Origin: Diplodia intermedia
Taxonomy: Eukaryota > Ascomycota > Dothideomycetes > Botryosphaeriales > Botryosphaeriaceae
Direction of reading: 5' to 3'
NCBI GenBank assembly: GCA_021495925.1
Contig: JAKEKT010000015.1
Span: forward strand, 186,001-250,000
DNA length: 64,000 nucleotides
In this document: in pieces, positions 33,698 through 44,273 of the stretch
How the letters are laid out: each line of letters begins with the position of its first letter
Numbering within the stretch: position 1 is the first letter of the stretch
Position numbers and translations under genes: made by a program
Notes under the pieces: generated by a model
Seen by the model: the letters and a program-made list of their open reading frames with translations, nothing else
Database searches by the model: none
What the model was told of the DNA's origin: nothing

Positions 33698-35174
33698 CTT
33701 GGTGTCTAACTTGAGAGCCGGAGGCTGTTGAATGTACGGCATTGGGGGAGTGTGGAAGTTGAGGTCTGTTTGGGAGTCCCGGGGGAGGTGTGAATTGAAG
33801 AAGGACGGCTGCACGGGAGCCCTTGATATATCTATTCCGACCATGTGGCCAACAGCTGCAATTCGAGACTGGGCGGTAGGATCGACAGGGTCGCAGGGGA
33901 GCTGGAAGAAGCTAAGTGGCACCGTCTGTATGCCAGAGGACCAGTGGTGGCTTGGGCGGTTCAATCAGGCAAAAACCACAGGAAATCGAATAACGGCGCG
34001 GTGGCACTCTTGGCGACGCGGAAGCCAGGAGGTGTTCGAGCTGGAACTGGTAGAGCTGGAACGGTGCGGGTAAGAGCTGAAGACGCTATATAGCTTTGAC
34101 TTGATGATGCTGATACAACGGCCGACCAACAGACCGCCGGAGCAGAACCTCGCGCTTCTTATTTGCAAACACCATCACACCGAGCCCCTCTTGGCGGGCG
34201 CAGCTAGCTTGCGCAATGAATTGGGCGGCGTGACATATGGGGTTGCGCGGTCAGGCGATGTAAGCCTGCCTGTAACGCGACCACCATCCGTGGGCGTGCA
34301 TGCTGTGTGATGGCGGCAGCAAACGGCACCCGCCTTCACCCTTGGCCAGACGTCTGTCAGGTGCCGCAGGGCTGGCGGCCGGCCCAGTCGCTGGCGCAAG
34401 CCACTGCCTGGATACCTCCGCGCGTGTGCAGCTCCGCGCGTACCGCCTGCGGCTAGAGACATGGCCGCGGCTTGGGTGAGCCTTGCCGCCGCCACTGCAC
34501 GAGACGCCGGCCGCGACGCTTCTCGCCTTGGTAACGGCCAGCCTTGCTCGGGAGCGCTGCAGAAGCGGGCGGCATCCCGGTAGAGCAAGCATCGAGAGCC
34601 CGCACCGCCTCACTGGGCCCAGAATTGCTCTCCGCAGAGCCGAGCGCTCGTGCGAGCGGAGTGAGAACGGGCGCGTGGTTGGGCGGGCGCAGCACAGCAG
34701 TCGGCGCGTCAGAGCCCGGGCACCGGTTTCCAACCCCCTCCGGTCAAGGCTGGGTGCCGCCAATCTCGGTTTAGCGCAGTACGGTGATACGAGCTCCAGC
34801 AAAACAGCCAATGGGAGCTTACCATCACCCAGGTTCGCAGCGTGCTGAGCCGTGCAGCGGGTCCTCTCCTATGCTCCGATTGGTGGTTTTGCTTACGTGC
34901 TTATGTAACCTGGCAGAGTCGCGCCTGGAAAGACGTGGCCACCGACCGACCGCGGGGTTGTTCCTGCCACACGTGATGGACAACACGGGCCAAGGACGTC
35001 AGAACGTCGCAACGAGAACATGCCAGAGCTGCCAGCAAGCACACGCACTTTCTCATCCAGCTGACACCGCGTCCAGCCTCCGATCCTGCGCTGCAGCTGT
35101 CTCCCTCTTGGGCCTGATCGTTTCTCCCGCCCGCCGCCAGCGCCCCATATCATTGGCCTAGCTCCGCGGCAACC
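33698..35174. promoter_or_regulatory. Divergent intergenic region, BTB gene / DOA1
   Basis: 1.5 kb between opposite-strand starts. A TATATAG at 34087-34093 reads well on the minus strand, about 390 bp upstream of the BTB start. Positions 34200-35150 are GC-rich with no recognisable ORF. Confidence 0.4.
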
Positions 35175-37677
35175 ATGGGCGACTTCAAGCTGTCCGCCCA
35201 GCTGCCCGGCCATGAGGACGACGTGAGCGCCCCGTTCAGTCTCGGTGCAGCTGTTGCACTTCAATGCTAAACCAGTGTCCCCCAGGTCCGCAGCGTTGCC
35301 TTCCCGGATCCAAGCTTCGTGCTTTCTGCGTCTAGAGATGCCACCGTGCGGGTGTGGAAGCTCCTCTCCAACACCCCGCCTACCTACGACTGCACCCTTG
35401 CCTCGCACGGCACCGCTTTCGTCAACTCCGTTGCCTACGTCCCCCCCTCGTCCAGCTACCCGGATGGTCTGATAGTAGCCGGAGGCAAGGACACCATCAT
35501 TGAGGTCCGACAGCCCTCAAAGGCGCCGGAGGAAAACGCCGAGGCGCTCCTGCTGGGCCACCAGAGCAATGTGTGCGCATTGGACGTGGCCGAGGATGGT
35601 CGTACAATTGTAAGCGGAAGCTGGGACACCGAGGCGCGCATATGGCAGGTTGGCAACTGGGAGGCCTCAACAGTACTACGCGGCCATACCGCCAGCGTAT
35701 GGGCAGTTCTGGCTTACGATCGCAAAATCGTCATCACCGGTACGTTAATCCCCAAAAAGGTGGTGTTGGAACGGCGATTTGTGTAACGCGGCTATCGACT
35801 GACCCCCGCCTCTGACATCAGGTTGCGCCGATAAGCAGATCAGATTCTTCACGACCGATGGCAAGCTCCTCCGATCGATACAGGGCGGCCCCGACGTCGT
35901 TCGAGCCTTATGCAGGTTGCCTGAAGGTCATCCCTCCGGCGCCCAGTTTGCGTCTGCCGGGAACGATGGCGTCATCCGGTTATGGACCATTGAAGGACAG
36001 CAGGTTGCGGAACTATTCGGACACGAGAACTTCATTTACGCACTTGCGACACTACCCACCGGTGAGCTCGTAAGCTCTTCGGAGGACCGCACCGTGAGGA
36101 TATGGAAGGGCACCGAATGTGTGCAGACCATCACACACCCTGCAATCTCGGTATGGTCGGTGGCTGTCTGTCAGCAGAATGGAGACATCGCCACCGGTGC
36201 CAGCGACCGCGCTGTCCGCGTTTTCAGTCGGGCTCAAGACCGCCAGGCCGAAGCCAGCACTATCAAGGAATTTGAAGATGCCGTCAAGGGCTCTGCTATC
36301 CCCCAACAGCAGGTTGGAAACATAAACAAAGAGCAGCTTCCGGGTACCGATTTCTTGACCTCCAAGTCGGGCACGAAGGAGGGCCAGGTTCAGATGATAA
36401 GGGAAGACAACGGAAACGTTGCGGCCTACACATGGTCCACGGCAGCCTCCCAATGGATCAATGTTGGCACGGTTGTCGACGCTGTTGGCAGCAGCGGAAA
36501 GAAGATCACTTTCAACGGAAAGGATTACGATTACGTTTTTGATGTTGACATTGAGGACGGAAAGCCTCCGCTGAAACTCCCGTACAACCTGTCCAGCAAC
36601 CCTTACGAGACAGCCCGGAAGTTTATTGAGGACAACAAGCTTCCTATCTCTTACCTGGACCAGGTCACGAACTTCATTGTCACAAACACCCAGGGCGCCA
36701 CATTAGGACAGTCTTCGGGTGCTACTCAACCCCCAGGTTCCGATCCGTGGGGGACTGAGTCAAGGTATCGCCCGGGTGAAGTAGGCTCAGCAGCGCCGAG
36801 CAATGTCCCAGCTGCCTCCAAGCCCAAGGTTCTGCCCCAGACCGCATACCTCAAGATTGACTCAGGCAACCTGGCCATCATTGAGAAGAAAATCAAAGAG
36901 CTGAACCAACAGCTTCTCGACGAAGGTTCTAAAGACCTCTCGCTCAATGAAAGCGATCTGGCAACTCTTTCTGCAATTTGCAGGCAGCTACAACAGGCAT
37001 CAACTGCGAAGACCGCGTCGACAGCCGGAATTGATGTCGCTGTGAAGATCGCGACAACGTGGCCGTCCGATAAGCGACTCCCTGGTCTCGATCTCCTGCG
37101 TCTTCTTGCTGCAGCATCAGCAACTACTGCCACGCATACCAGCGCTGGAGACACCACGATTGTCCATCTCCTTCGCGATGCCGGCGTGTTCGCTCCCGAC
37201 TCACCAACGAACAACGTAATGTTGGGCGTCCGGGTCTTCGCGAACATGTTCACTACGGAGGAAGGACGGACCATCATGGATGGCACGTTTGAGGTCCTTC
37301 ACCCTCTCATTCAACCATTCATCCGCTCGCACCTCAGTAACCGCAACTTGATTGTGGCTATAACTACCCTGTACATCAATTGCGCGGTCCTCCTCACATC
37401 ACCCAGCCACAATGCTGACCGCGCCCTGACGCTGCTCGATGATTTGACCAACATCATCAACACTGTGGAGGAGCCTGAAGCCATGTACCGCGCCCTCGTC
37501 GGTGCTGGTACGCTGCTCTCTCTTGGAGAGGACTTCCGTGCGGCTGCTCAGGAGGTCTTTGACTTTGAGAAGGCACTTGTGCGTGCGGAACAGATCAGCA
37601 AGGAGGACAGAGTCAAGGCCGTAGTCACGGAAATGCGGGACGAGCTCGCTTCCGTGTCATCCACTGCTTCCGCATGA
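35175..37677 (+). CDS. DOA1: Doa1/Ufd3/PLAA ubiquitin-binding WD-repeat protein
   Basis: Exons 35175-35222, 35286-35739 and 35822-37677 give 785 aa. The N-terminal half is a WD40 propeller (SASRDATVRVWKL, IVSGSWDTEARIWQV, SAGNDGVIRLWTI, SSSEDRTVRIWKG, TGASDRAVRVFSR). A PFU ubiquitin-binding domain spans about 340-450 (TDFLTSKSGTKEGQVQMI, KITFNGKDYDYVFDVDIEDG). A C-terminal PUL domain of armadillo-like repeats covers about 520-780 and binds Cdc48. Doa1 maintains free ubiquitin and assists Cdc48-dependent degradation and ribophagy. The order WD40-PFU-PUL is complete, so the gene looks intact. Confidence 0.95.
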
Positions 37678-39696
37678 TCCTCGCCGCTCGCAACGGGCTT
37701 GCACATATTACCAGGGACCGAGCTTGCCGCTCGCGGATAGCCGAGAAAAGACAATTTCGTGGTGATGGAGAGAATGAGGGCACTTGTTCTCGGTGTGGGT
37801 TGGGAAGGTACTACCGCCTACGGGGGGGAAGTGGAATTTGGATGTTTTTCTCTTCTTCTTTTCCCGCCACACTTTGCCTTGTTGGGAGGAGGGGTGGAGG
37901 CCGCTTCTTCCCTCACAACAACTATGATAAAGAAGAAATCTCTATGGTAGCATTTTCTCTCGCCCCCCTTTTCCCTCGCCCTCTCTCATCTCCTCCTCAC
38001 TCGACTACTACTACTACCACCACCACAACAACACAAGAGCGTTTTCTCAGGCATCAGCGAGATGGTTGCATAGTTCCTCCGAATCTGAGAAAGAAGGGGG
38101 GTTATGGGAACGGAGTCTTTTTTCCCTCTAGGTCAGAAGGCATCCTTGAGTATCTCTAGTTCTGAAGAGCGTTTTTCGTAGAGGAATGGAGAGATGAGAG
38201 ATGCTGTATATTTTGTCGACTGGCCGACTGACTGATTAGTTGATTGATTGAGTGATTGATTGACTGAGTGATTGATTGATTGATTAATTGGTACCTGTGA
38301 GATAAGGCCGACTGTGACTTTTTGAATGCAGGCGCTGTCAGAGCCGCGGGTTTGGGGCTGCGGCTGTGAGGGAACGGAAGCGAGCGAGCATGTGTACTGG
38401 AAAGAGCTGCGACGATCCAGGATGGGTTCAGGTCACGAGAAGGGCGTGAGAGGTGTTTCCTCGTGTGTTCTGTTGAAGTGTTGCGTCTCGGTAGTTGGGG
38501 GGGAAATTGGCGGCGGCGGCGGTGGCGGCGGCGGAGTGGGTGTGATGATTGTGGAAAGCAGGCGGGTCGGGACGCGCTCTTTTCCCCCGTGGTCGTTACT
38601 GCGTTGCTGTGAGAGCGGGACGCTGGAATAGTATGTGTTTTGAACTTGTATGTTGTTCTTTCGTCCTCGTGCAGTGAATAGATGTTGGTTTTGGGTGCGA
38701 ATGAGAAAACTAGGGCGACAGAAGGACATGGCAATGCAGGCTGGTTTGATAAGCCATTCAACATAGAAATGGGGCTATTTCGGTCCATCCATGGATTTGG
38801 AAAGCTTACAGGCATACAAGAGTCAGGCTCAGTCATTCCTGATGTTGACTAGTAAAGACTTGTAGGAGGGATCGGGAGGGCAACCTTTCATCATGCATAC
38901 ACCCTGAAGATAGAGCACGACATTACTCATTGATTGAGAAGCCATCAATCGGAAAAGTAAGCTGTATAGAACTGTTCAGCTGGCTATGATAGCGCGGAGA
39001 AGGAAAAGAGAAAAGAAGAAGAAAAGCTAAATCCCACAACTGGGAACAAGAAGAACAAACCACCTCAACTTTGCTTCAGCTCTCTTATCACTGCTACCCG
39101 CCCGATGCAGAAATATAATGCGAACAAGTTGAAAGAAGAAAGCACAAAAAGGTCTTCAGAAGGTTAGTCGTTGAGAAGAAAGAAAAAGAAAAGACCTTCC
39201 CGTTACATCGCCTGCCAGCACGAATTTCCCGAAAGTGTTGCCGTTTAGCTCGCCCATTCCGTTCTTCCCGGTTCGCTTGCAAAGAAGATTCATCCAGTCA
39301 GAAGATTTCCCGTGTACTTCATTAAGAAAGGTCGTTAAGGTCGTTATCGTGGGTTGTGGTATCTTGTGCCATCTTGACCGCAAGAACAAAAGGCTTTTCG
39401 TGTTCTCGATTCGGACTTGTCGATTAGGGTGCAGGAAAGGACACTGTGAGAACAAGAGCAAGATAGTCCGCATGGTGCGGCACGCCAAGCAAGTCTAATG
39501 GGACAGCATATTGGACGTGGGAGCCGGTTCGCAATCATGGCTTTCGCCAAAACCGGTGGGAAGCCGTCAGTAGGCCACGGGTTCAGAGAAGTCGGCACAT
39601 GTCAAGGCTTTTCCCAGCATTGGCCATCTGGAGGCCAGTGGTACCGAACAAGTACAGACAAACTGTGTGATCGCAGTATTGCCAACGTTTGCGTGT
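37678..39696. other. Convergent intergenic region, simple-sequence rich
   Basis: 2 kb between the 3' ends of DOA1 (+) and the DUF8035-like gene (-). It holds ACT/ACC triplets at about 38004-38035, TGAT repeats at 38226-38290 and a GGC run at about 38506-38535. Positions 38960-39200 are purine-rich. Short ORFs look random. Confidence 0.45.
38226..38290. repeat. TGAT-type tetranucleotide microsatellite
   Basis: A run of TGAT/TGAC/TGAG units, 4-bp period, imperfect. Confidence 0.85.
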
Positions 39697-41670
39697 TTAC
39701 CGGTACCGACCGCGGCGGTCGTCTCGCTCTCGCTCTCGCTCGTAGATGACTTCGCGCTCGTAGTAGTCATACTCCTTCTTCGGCGGTGGAGCTTCAATCT
39801 TTTTGCGTTCATACTCAATCTCTCGGATACGCTGCCTGCGCTCACGGCGAATGTCGTCAGATATCTCAACCAGATGAAGGACGTCCTCCTGTTGAAAAGT
39901 TAGCAGCAAGCTCGAAGTAGGGATATGCCAGTTGGTTATGACGTACGTAGCGCAAATAATCCATCACGTAGAAGAAATAGTCGGTCTCTTCGTAATCGTA
40001 ACCCATCGCATCGATCGCTTCCTTCAACACCAGATCCTTGGTAATCTCTGTCCACATGTCTGGAGGCCTGGTCTTTGATGGTGCTGGCATTGGTGGCGGC
40101 GCCTGCGCTGGCGCACCCCAGTCGGTCGCATATTCACGATCGTCGGAGAGGAACTTGGACCGGCGAACGCCATTGTAACGTTGCCAGGTCACTTCTTGAG
40201 CGCCTCCTCCCATACCCTCCATGCGAACCCGATTCGTACCCGGAGGAACATCGACGATGGCCCAATCCTTAGTTGCACCGTTGTGGGCTTCACCCATGTA
40301 CGCGCGCTCCATGACTTTGCGGTTGTAGTAATCGGCTTCGTCATCGACGTCCCAGCCATCTGCATGCTTCCTGCGAGGCAGGCTGACGGAGCGGCGTCGG
40401 CTGATCTGGAAGTCATCGGCTGGAGCCTTGCGTTCTCGCACATCACGCTCAAAGGTGATGTCTTCCTCGTACCTCCCGTTCTCTCCACTGAGCGTAAGTT
40501 AGCACTGAAGCCGCACAGGGATCGCGGAACCTTACCGTCGGTTGCGAATGGAGATCTCAAGAGTCTCGTCCTTAGGCGGAGACGGCGGAGGAGGGGGAGG
40601 ACTGGGTGAGCGGGCGCGTTCGACGCCTACATCCTTTAGCTAATTTCGCGGTTGATGAGAACATCTACAGTTCGCTTACCATGATCGATGTGACGATGAT
40701 GTGTTATGATTTCTTGAACGATCGGCGGCCGCATAATTGGTTCCGGTGGCGGGGGTGGAGGAGGTGGAGAAGGGAGCGACTCGGGACTTGGTGACCTCTC
40801 GGTGCGCCTGATGATGATCTCCTGCTGCTTCTCCTGCGGTGGGGAAGGAGGCGGAGGCGGACGTCTCCTAATCACGAACTCTTCCTTTTCGCGGGCGACC
40901 AGATCGCCTGGGCGGGAGTGTGATCTGTGGCGAGACGGTCCTTCAGATTCGGACCTGCGGATGCTGATCTCCTCTCTCTCAACCTCACGAGGCCGATGCG
41001 ACGGAGGACCCTCGTTGCGCCTTATCCTGATCTCCTCACGATCCACCTCGCTGGGTGGGGGTCTGGATCGTGCACCCTCGCCGCGTCGAAAGACGATTTC
41101 CTCGCGCTCTACCTCGCGCGGCCGCTGCCTCGCGGGGGGTGGGGGCGAGAGCTCCTCGTGTCTGAAGATGATTTCCTCACGGTCACGCTCGCGGTCACGC
41201 GGCTTCGGCCTCCCTGGGGGAGAGCGCTCTTCATGTCTGAAGACGATCTCTTCACGCTCGACGGGGCGGGGTTTGGGGGGAGGAGGCGGGTCGCCGCGGC
41301 GGTACATGAAGTCGTCACGGTCTGCCTGGCTGGAGCGACTGGGCGGAGGGCGCTCCGATTTCCTGTCGCGGATGATGATCTCCTCGCGCTCGATGTCCTT
41401 GCGCGGCTTCGGAGGAGGCGGGCTCCAGTCATCTTCTCTCACGGTGCGACGGTCTGACACGACCAGCGGGCCGGCGGAGGTGCGGCCATAGTCTTCGCGC
41501 AGGAACTCAGGCTGCGGGCCGGGGCGACGTCCGCCGAATTCGGATCGTGGGCGCCGGATCTCAGCATCGAGCTCTTCGTAGTCTCTCTGGCTGCGTCGAC
41601 CGCCGCCGTAGTAGTCGCGTTCGCGCTCGTCGTAGAGCTCGGCGGTGGGATATGCGCGGCGGGACCCCAT
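39697..41670 (-). CDS. DUF8035-like protein with tandem REEI repeats
   Basis: Four exons: 41670-40680, 40626-40536, 40487-39947 and 39888-39697, giving 604 aa. All junctions close in frame. The N-terminal 330 residues are charged and Pro-rich. They hold about nine imperfect repeats of period about 20-28, consensus (V/D)(E/D)REEIxxR(R/H): DIEREEIIIRDR, PVEREEIVFRHEE, RDREEIIFRHEE, EVEREEIVFRRGE, EVDREEIRIRRNE, EVEREEISIRRSE, KEEFVIRRR, QQEIIIRRTE. The C-terminal region appears globular (WAIVDVPPGTNRVRMEGMGG, MWTEITKDLVLKEAIDAMGY, YEETDYFFYVMDYLRY), as in the fungal DUF8035 family, and ends in a charged coil (DDIRRERRQRIREIEYERKK). No function is known. The protein looks nuclear or cytoplasmic. 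Confidence 0.82.
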
Positions 41671-44273
41671 GGTGGTTGGACCGGTGAGGGGGATCGGCGG
41701 GCGGGCGGATCAAGCGATGGTCGGCCGCAGGCCTGGCGGCTGTGGTTGGCTGGGCGTCGAGCTGCAAGAGTGTGGAGAAGGCGTCGAGGGAGACGAGGAT
41801 GCGGAGGTGGGCAGTGCGAGCTGGCGGGCGAAGACGCAGCAACCCGTAGCTTAAAGGCGGGCCCCGGAGTAGGAGCAGAGGTGCAGGTTTTGGGCAGGTG
41901 GTGGGCTAGCTTGGGTTTTGGGGTTTGGGCGGGCTCCAGCTTGCCCGCACCACGCGGAAAACGTCATCTTCCTGTGGCTGGCACGGGCTTGCTGCCAGCT
42001 TCACACCTGCACGCACGCGCCCGGCCTCTCCAGGCCCGGCCAGCAGCCGCCTGCAGCCTCTGCTCGGCCAACAATGGAATCGCACCGCCTCGCCTAGCTG
42101 TGCCCCTCGCTTGCCCGGCGCTGCGGAGCGTCTTGGGTGTCTGTTTGCCGCGACGGGCAGCGACAGCCCTGCAGACTCGTGCCTTGGATCCGCAGCCTAG
42201 CCCTCCCGCAGCGCCCGCTGTCTGCCCAACGCATCTTTGCCGGTTCGCGGCTGGGTGCCGGCACTGGTGGTATTTCCCCGGCTTCCAGACGCCGGCCCAT
42301 CCGCTGTTTCAATGGCTCCTGCGCAGCGAGCGGCTGTCAGAGATTAGTTGCAGCCATGGCCGCCGCATGTGACTCTGCCCGAGCACGAGGCCGGTGAAGG
42401 AGGCAGAACAGGCGCCGTCTGCGGTGAGGGCGATGGCGGCCTATCTGCGCGATGACGACGTCATGCAGCGTGCCAGCCTCTCGCCGGCCAGCCGCCTTCT
42501 TGCGCTCTTCATCTCCGCATCATGCCACGCTTCTTATAGGGTTGCCGGTCCAGCCCTCGTCCCTGTTTCGCGAATAATCGGCCCCGTCCAGCAGTTGCAC
42601 GAGATCATGGAAGCGCCCGCCGCCCGATGCTGCTCTGCCCGACCCTTTCGCGTCCTGTCTCGCTGGCCCGAAAATGCCATCGCTGATCCCCACGAGCTTG
42701 CCCGGTGACTCGCATGCGCGGCCTGCTCATTGGCCGCCCCGGCGATGCCCTTCCGATTCGACAGCACTGAAATACACGCCGGTTGGCTCGCGTTAATATT
42801 GCCACGAAACCGAGGTGGTCTTCTGGCTGCCTTCCTGAAAATTCATCCATTCATCCTGAACTACCTCGTACGCTGCTATTGGAAATGACTTTTATCCTTC
42901 GTAACTCACATCATCGCCGCCGACTTCGTAAGCCAGCGACACCCACTGCTTGCAGTCTGTAGAGGCCGATGTATTCGTACTTGGCGTTGTTACACAACCG
43001 ACGGAACTATACAGTGTCTTCTTCTTGTTGGTGGGTACCCAACCGGCTTCAGGCTTCTTCACGAAAGGCGTTTCAAAAGCATTCCTCTGCCTTCCAATAG
43101 TCGGCAAATTCCTCAGCAATCCGTCGATACCCAACTTCAGGTAGCACGTCTTTCAAAAGAGAAACGGGCAAGGTAGCGGGAATGTACCGCTTGGGCGCGC
43201 GCCAACACAGCGAGTGCGTGTCTCTCTCGGCTTCAGGCGCTGCTGCCTGCCGTGGTGCCGGTGAGCGGCCAGCCAACCGGGCGACACGAAGTATCAGCGT
43301 AACCCCGGCCGCATCTTCACTGTCCTCACAGAAAGCAACGCTCGCCGCACAATTTTTAATACTGACAGACATGTAGTCCGGTTTCGATCCATGGTATTCT
43401 AAGCATGTAGAGGGTTGCGACCATGGTGAGTATTTGGGCGACGGCTAGCTGCACATGGCCCACGGCTCCTTCGCGAATTTGCTACACCGCTCTCCGTATC
43501 GTAAGGTATTGGAATGGCGGTGCCTGTTCCACGCCTCAATTCTTCGCGTTCATACTCAACTTTCGTACATCCTGAATGCCTGGCTAGCATCTTTTCCGTA
43601 ATAAGATAGCCTGCAGCTGTAGGATCCTACGGCGCTGTATGGCCCAGACGATGCCGCGACGGCATCTAGCCCATGTGATTGCTAAGAGAAGCCGCTCTCC
43701 TGTTTCAGTGGGTAGCCACAGCAGATGCACTGGCATCAGTCTCGTGCGTTTGGTTTGCGGCCTGCTACGGTTCGTGCTTGCCTGTTCTTACCACGCGACC
43801 CTGTCTGCAGTTGACCGGCTGATGGATCGTACCTTCCATCGCCGCAGCATCGCGTTGAATCGGTGCTCAATGGGACCTTCCACTCTGAGACCAACTGTTC
43901 GCACGTGTGCAAGCGTGTTCCTGCTGCGACTTCCTTACGCGACTGCTCGTTCTGCCGTTTTCCTCCTCAGTCACCGTCAACGAGCCTGCATCGAGAATCT
44001 CTCAGCAATCTCCACATCTGCACTCTATCTTGAGACCGTCATCCACACCATATCCACACACACACGCACACACTTTATGAGACGGACGCAACACCGCTGA
44101 GGCCAGCTGTCTCAACGAACAGTACCTCTTCACCCAAACCGGGTGGCCGTTCCCGACAGCGACGCTTGCCTACACCCGTTTATCTTTCTGCCGTCAGCCG
44201 TCCCTCACTCTCTCCTTGTCCAGCATCGCACCCCTCATCACACCAGCATGCGTCATCTCGTCTGACAAAAGCC
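41671..44273. other. Divergent intergenic region
   Basis: 2.6 kb between opposite-strand starts. ATG-initiated ORFs exist at 43372-43073 (minus, 99 aa), 43134-42892 (minus, 80 aa) and 43639-44100 (plus, 153 aa). None has a recognisable domain and the third probably lies in leader sequence. It probably holds two promoters plus unassigned sequence. Confidence 0.4.

Noticed and set aside
42892..43372. Two overlapping minus-strand ORFs (99 and 80 codons)
   Set aside because: Both start with ATG, but I cannot join them by a convincing splice and they show no motif. Left unannotated as a gene.
43639..44100. 153-codon ATG ORF upstream of the zinc-cluster-like gene
   Set aside because: No domain, random-looking Arg/Ser-rich sequence, and it lies where the promoter and leader of the next gene should be.
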